This document shows positions 59,797 through 64,000 of a DNA stretch of 64,000 nucleotides, piece by piece; the stretch's first letter is position 1; the number at the start of each line of letters is the position of its first letter. Source of the stretch: an uncultured Lachnospiraceae bacterium (GTDB taxonomy: Bacteria > Bacillota > Clostridia > Lachnospirales > Lachnospiraceae); contig CAMXIK010000007.1 in NCBI GenBank assembly GCA_947243855.1, positions 1 through 64,000 on the forward strand, read 5' to 3'. Under the pieces are notes generated by a model. That model ran no database searches. It was not told the origin of the DNA and was given only the letters and a program-made list of their open reading frames with translations. The translations under genes and the position numbers were made by a program.

Positions 59797-61194
59797 TTAA
59801 TAAAACATAATAACCGGCGTCCCTACCTCCGCCATATCGAAAAGCTGCTCCATCGCCGCACGGGGCGTATTGATGCAGCCGTGGGAACCGTTTGTCTGAT
59901 AGATCGTCCCGCCAAACTTCCCACGCCAAGCCGCGTCGTGGATACCGATATTGCCCTTTACCGGCATCCAGAAATCCACATGAGAGGCATAATTTGGGCC
60001 GCGCAGAATACGGTTTTTTTGTTTCGCGTACACAAAATTAACGCCGGAGGGCGTTCCCATTCTACGGGACGTGTTTCCTGTCACGATAGGCGTATCAATC
60101 TGGAGAACGCCGTCCACGTAATAGTACATCTTCTGCTCTCCCATATCCACTTCTATGTAGGTGGAGCCGATATCTTCCTTCCCCTGTTCCCATGCTTCCT
60201 GCGTATAAACCGGCCTGTGAACCTCGTTTTTCTTATCGTGAAAGGCCTGCGTCAAATAGTCCACTTCCGCCTTTTTGTCAATCTTGTTACCATAAAGGCC
60301 GCCCTCCACCGTCACCAGATCCCCTCTGGTGGACAGAAACTGCCTGCTGGCTCCCACCGTATCATACTCGGCCGCCAACGCTTCCACAAAATCTTCGATT
60401 GCATTCTCCTTTAACTGCAGTTCTCCCGATTCGTCAAACAAAAAACGGCCGTTCTCATCCGTTGCAATCCAGTCGCATACCACGGAAGCATCCACTGGAA
60501 CTTCATCCGCCCCCATCTGGTAAACGATGCCGCACTGCTGAAAGCGCGCCAGTTTCTCCCAAAGCTCCAACGTCTCCTGCATCTGCGCCGTCAGTTCCAA
60601 ATTGTGATAACATCCGGCTTCCACAAGGGACACCTCCGTTTGGGAATCCTCAACCGCCGCAAGCACCGCGCCTCTAGCCTGCTCTAACGCGAGAACGTCT
60701 ACCCGCTCATTGACCAGCGCATAGCCTTGGGCTGTGCGGACAATCTCCACCCTGCGGTCTTTCTCCTTTTTTTCCTCCCGGCAGAAAGGCAGCGCCGCAA
60801 AGCACGCTTCAAATGCGTCGTGGTCATAGGATACCACCGGCGCAAGCTCTACCTGATGTTTTCCTAACAGACTGTCCACCCACATCCATGGATTCTGTCG
60901 TTTCTGATAGATCTCAAGCGCCTTCCTAAAATCAAATTGATAGGAAATCTCTTCTGCGGTTATCACATAGCTGTTGCCGTCCTTATCCGTCACGGTAACG
61001 CCTTCATATGAGAAGTCCTTTGCAAGCTCCTCGTTTACCTCCTGAATGCTCTTTCCGGTACAATAAACCCCGTTAATCCATGTCCCGTAGGTAAACGCGT
61101 TGCGGTAGTAAACGGCAAGCCCGACATAAACTGCCATCAGACTGACAGCGGCAATGCCAAACATGACCGCCATATGCTTTAGTAGTCTCTTCAT
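59797..61194 (-). CDS. L,D-transpeptidase (YkuD) with peptidoglycan-binding-like repeats
   Basis: C-terminal GNIGIHDAAWRGKFGG...NGSHGCINTPRAAMEQLF. Confidence 0.93.
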   Translation of the reverse strand: MKRLLKHMAVMFGIAAVSLMAVYVGLAVYYRNAFTYGTWINGVYCTGKSIQEVNEELAKDFSYEGVTVTDKDGNSYVITAEEISYQFDFRKALEIYQKRQNPWMWVDSLLGKHQVELAPVVSYDHDAFEACFAALPFCREEKKEKDRRVEIVRTAQGYALVNERVDVLALEQARGAVLAAVEDSQTEVSLVEAGCYHNLELTAQMQETLELWEKLARFQQCGIVYQMGADEVPVDASVVCDWIATDENGRFLFDESGELQLKENAIEDFVEALAAEYDTVGASRQFLSTRGDLVTVEGGLYGNKIDKKAEVDYLTQAFHDKKNEVHRPVYTQEAWEQGKEDIGSTYIEVDMGEQKMYYYVDGVLQIDTPIVTGNTSRRMGTPSGVNFVYAKQKNRILRGPNYASHVDFWMPVKGNIGIHDAAWRGKFGGTIYQTNGSHGCINTPRAAMEQLFDMAEVGTPVIMFY

Positions 61195-61199
61195 AACAA

Positions 61200-62888
61200 T
61201 CAGCTCTTCTGTTCGCGCGCCTCCAGATCTCCTGCATCAAAGGCATCACTGATCGGCGCCCCCGCAGGCACCATAGGGAATACCTTGTCGTCCTTCGGTA
61301 TGATACAATTTAATAACACTGGTTTCTTTAAAGCGACCGCCTTCTCGATGGCAGGCGCGACCTCTTCCTTTTTCGTCACCAAAATAGCCTCGCAGCCAAG
61401 TCCCTCCGCCACTTTGCAGAAATCCACGCCGTCGTCGAGAACCGTGTGGGAATACCGCTGTCCGTAGAACAAAGTCTGCCACTGTCTCACCATACCAAGC
61501 ACATGGTTATTGATGACCACCTGAATAATTGGTATATTATAGCGGCTGGCGGTTGCCAGTTCGTTCATATTCATGCGGAAACACCCGTCGCCCGCAATGT
61601 TGATGCAGATTTTATCGGGCTGGCCCATCTTCGCGCCGATACACGCGCCAAGGCCGTAACCCATCGTACCGAGGCCGCCGGAAGTAAGAAGTGTCCGCGG
61701 CGCGCTGTAGCGGTAATACTGTGCCGCCCACATCTGATGCTGCCCTACGTCCGTGGTGATAATGGCCTCCCCCTTTGTCACCCGGTCGATCTCCTCCATA
61801 ATATAGGGACAGGAAAGCACGCTCTCATCATAGCTTAACGGATATTTCTCTTTCAGCTCTGCGATATGCGCCATCCATTCTTCGTGATTCTGCGCCACCA
61901 AGCGTCCGTTCAGTTTGGAAAGGACTTCTTTTAAATCCCCCACCAAAGAAACGTCGGTCTTGATATTTTTATTGATCTCCGCCGCGTCCACGTCTATATG
62001 CAGCACCTTCGCATGCTCTGCAAACTTTTGTGGATTCCCCACCACACGGTCGGAAAAACGCGCTCCCAGCGCAATCAGAAGATCGCATTCGCTGACGCCG
62101 AAGTTGGAGGTTTTAGTGCCGTGCATACCGATCATTCCCGTGTATCTCTCATCGTGCCCGTCGACCACGCCTTTTCCCATCAACGTATCGCAGACAGGCG
62201 CATCCAAGAGTTTTGCAAACTCTCTTACTTCCTTGTACGCCTCGGAGATCACCGCGCCGCCGCCCACATAGATAAAGGGCTTCTTTGCGCTCTCCAAAAG
62301 CTTCACGGCTTCCGCCAGCTCTTCCTCTGTGTACCGCCCTGTCTTCTCCACATTCTCTGGAAGTTTTTTCTCATAATCGCAGCTATTCGCCGTCACGTCC
62401 TTCGTGATATCCACGAGAACCGGCCCCGGCCGGCCGCTCCTAGCGATCGTAAACGCCTTCCTGAGCGTATCCGCCAGAATATTCACATCCTTTACGATAT
62501 AATTATGCTTAGTAATCGGCATGGTGATTCCCGCGATATCCACCTCCTGAAAAGAGTCCTTTCCCAGAAGAGGCAGATTCACATTACAAGTGATCGCCAC
62601 CATGGGCACCGAATCCATATATGCCGTAGCGATACCCGTCACCAGATTGGTCGCGCCCGGCCCGCTGGTCGCCAGACAAACGCCTACCTTTCCCGTAGCT
62701 CTCGCATAACCGTCCGCCGCGTGGGCCGCCCCCTGCTCATGGGACGACAAAATATGAGTAATCTCATCGCTGTGCTGATACAGAGCATCGTACACATTCA
62801 AAATCGTGCCGCCGGGGTAACCAAACACCGTGTCAACTCCCTGCTCTTTGAGACATTCCACTACAATCTGCGCACCTGTCAAAACCAT
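61200..62888 (-). CDS. ilvB: Acetolactate synthase large subunit
   Basis: TGAQIVVECLKEQGVDTVFGYPGG, SGPGATNLVTGIA, NIAGDGCFRMNMNEL. Confidence 0.97.
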   Translation of the reverse strand: MVLTGAQIVVECLKEQGVDTVFGYPGGTILNVYDALYQHSDEITHILSSHEQGAAHAADGYARATGKVGVCLATSGPGATNLVTGIATAYMDSVPMVAITCNVNLPLLGKDSFQEVDIAGITMPITKHNYIVKDVNILADTLRKAFTIARSGRPGPVLVDITKDVTANSCDYEKKLPENVEKTGRYTEEELAEAVKLLESAKKPFIYVGGGAVISEAYKEVREFAKLLDAPVCDTLMGKGVVDGHDERYTGMIGMHGTKTSNFGVSECDLLIALGARFSDRVVGNPQKFAEHAKVLHIDVDAAEINKNIKTDVSLVGDLKEVLSKLNGRLVAQNHEEWMAHIAELKEKYPLSYDESVLSCPYIMEEIDRVTKGEAIITTDVGQHQMWAAQYYRYSAPRTLLTSGGLGTMGYGLGACIGAKMGQPDKICINIAGDGCFRMNMNELATASRYNIPIIQVVINNHVLGMVRQWQTLFYGQRYSHTVLDDGVDFCKVAEGLGCEAILVTKKEEVAPAIEKAVALKKPVLLNCIIPKDDKVFPMVPAGAPISDAFDAGDLEAREQKS

Positions 62889-62900
62889 GTCTTATCCTCC

Positions 62901-63995
62901 TTACTTCGCCTTCGGAATCTCCAAAATCGCGCCCCTGTTGCCGCTGGTCACCATTTCTCTGTACCTTGCGAGATAACCGCTGGTCACCTTGGGTTCCCTT
63001 GGCTGCCACTTCGCACGCCTCGCCGCCAATTCCTCATCAGACACCTTGACATCCAGTTTCATATTCGGAATATCGATGCTGATGATATCGCCCTCTTCCA
63101 CTAAGGCAATGGGGCCTCCCACAGCCGCCTCCGGCGACACATGACCGATGGATGCGCCTCTGGATGCGCCGGAAAAACGTCCGTCTGTGATTAACGCCAC
63201 GCTGGAGCCTAATCCCATACCGGCAATAGCCGAGGTAGGATTTAACATTTCCCGCATGCCCGGGCCGCCCTTGGGGCCTTCATAACGGATCACCACCACG
63301 TCTCCGGCCACGATTTTACCACCTTTGATCGCGTCGATCGCGTCCTCCTCGCACTCAAACACGCGGGCCGGCCCTTCGTGCACCATCATCTCCTCCACCA
63401 CGGCGGAACGCTTTACCACGCTGCCGTCGGGCGCAAGATTGCCCTTCAACACGGCAAGACCGCCTGTCTTACTGTAAGGATTCTCCACCGTCCGAATAAC
63501 ATCTGTATTTTTATTAACCGCATTCTTGATATTTTCCCCGATCGTCTCCCCCGTGACGGTCATGCAGTCCGTATGAAGCAGGCCGATGTCCGCCAGCTCC
63601 TTCATCACCGCGTAGACGCCGCCAGCCTCGTTCAGATCTTCCATATAGGTCGGGCCCGCCGGCGCCAGGTGGCACACGTTGGGCGTCTTTTCGCTGATCT
63701 CGTTGGCAAAGGAAATGTCAAAATCAAAACCGATCTCATGGGCGATCGCCGGCAGATGCAGCATAGAGTTTGTGGAACAGCCAAGCGCCATATCCACCGT
63801 CAGCGCATTTAAAACAGCGTCCTTTGTCATGATATCCCTCGGCCTGATATTCTTTTCGAGCAGCTTCATCACCGCCATACCCGCATGCTTCGCCAGCTTG
63901 ATACGCTCGGAATAGACGGCGGGAATGGTGCCGTTACCGCGAAGTCCCATGCCCAGCGCCTCGGTGAGACAGTTCATGGAATTGGCCGTATACAT
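62901..63995 (-). CDS. ilvD: Dihydroxy-acid dehydratase, 5' end outside the window
   Basis: [51 protein letters not shown] reaches the window edge. Confidence 0.96.
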   Translation of the reverse strand: MYTANSMNCLTEALGMGLRGNGTIPAVYSERIKLAKHAGMAVMKLLEKNIRPRDIMTKDAVLNALTVDMALGCSTNSMLHLPAIAHEIGFDFDISFANEISEKTPNVCHLAPAGPTYMEDLNEAGGVYAVMKELADIGLLHTDCMTVTGETIGENIKNAVNKNTDVIRTVENPYSKTGGLAVLKGNLAPDGSVVKRSAVVEEMMVHEGPARVFECEEDAIDAIKGGKIVAGDVVVIRYEGPKGGPGMREMLNPTSAIAGMGLGSSVALITDGRFSGASRGASIGHVSPEAAVGGPIALVEEGDIISIDIPNMKLDVKVSDEELAARRAKWQPREPKVTSGYLARYREMVTSGNRGAILEIPKAK

Positions 63996-64000
63996 ACCAG

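Noticed and set aside
61998-63104. 368-aa plus-strand ORF opposite ilvB/ilvD (and similar long antisense ORFs at 43291, 41911, 56059)
   Set aside because: Antisense shadows of strongly supported genes with compositionally odd translations rich in His/Arg/Leu.

Overview
This 64 kb window looks chromosomal and Firmicutes-like (Lachnospiraceae/Clostridia). That assignment is an inference from spoIVA, Firmicutes-type promoters and protein style. (1) Bases 1-10.5 kb hold a complete type I-E CRISPR-Cas locus on the minus strand. It has a 12-repeat array truncated by the window edge, a cas2-DnaQ exonuclease fusion, cas1, cas6e, cas5e, cas7e, cse2, cas8e and cas3. A RelE/ParE-like toxin and an AbrB-like antitoxin sit 36 bp upstream of cas3 in the same orientation. 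A consensus promoter and an inverted repeat precede the antitoxin, so the toxin-antitoxin (TA) pair may head the cas operon. (2) Bases 10.6-17.9 kb hold spoIVA, a lactonase-like protein, and a cupin-HTH regulator with potABCD. (3) Bases 17.9-23.8 kb are an AT-rich accessory island with a frameshifted antitoxin remnant, zinc-ribbon and DUF4352-like membrane proteins, XRE regulators, a Ser/Thr kinase and a PIN/AbrB TA pair. Most of it lies between two ~49-bp imperfect direct repeats. (4) Bases 23.9-64 kb are mostly core genes: signalling proteins (GGDEF/EAL), an uncharacterised GGGtGRT/NifU-like pair, topB, asd-argH, an ABC transporter, nrdDG with putative NrdR boxes, tRNA-Thr, an MscS-like channel, glgB with an 11-residue-repeat tail, serA, serC, an L,D-transpeptidase, ilvB and partial ilvD. 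The strongest candidates for something new are the TA-headed type I-E operon, the repeat-bounded island and the GGGtGRT pair. No database search was possible; family calls come from recognised motifs.
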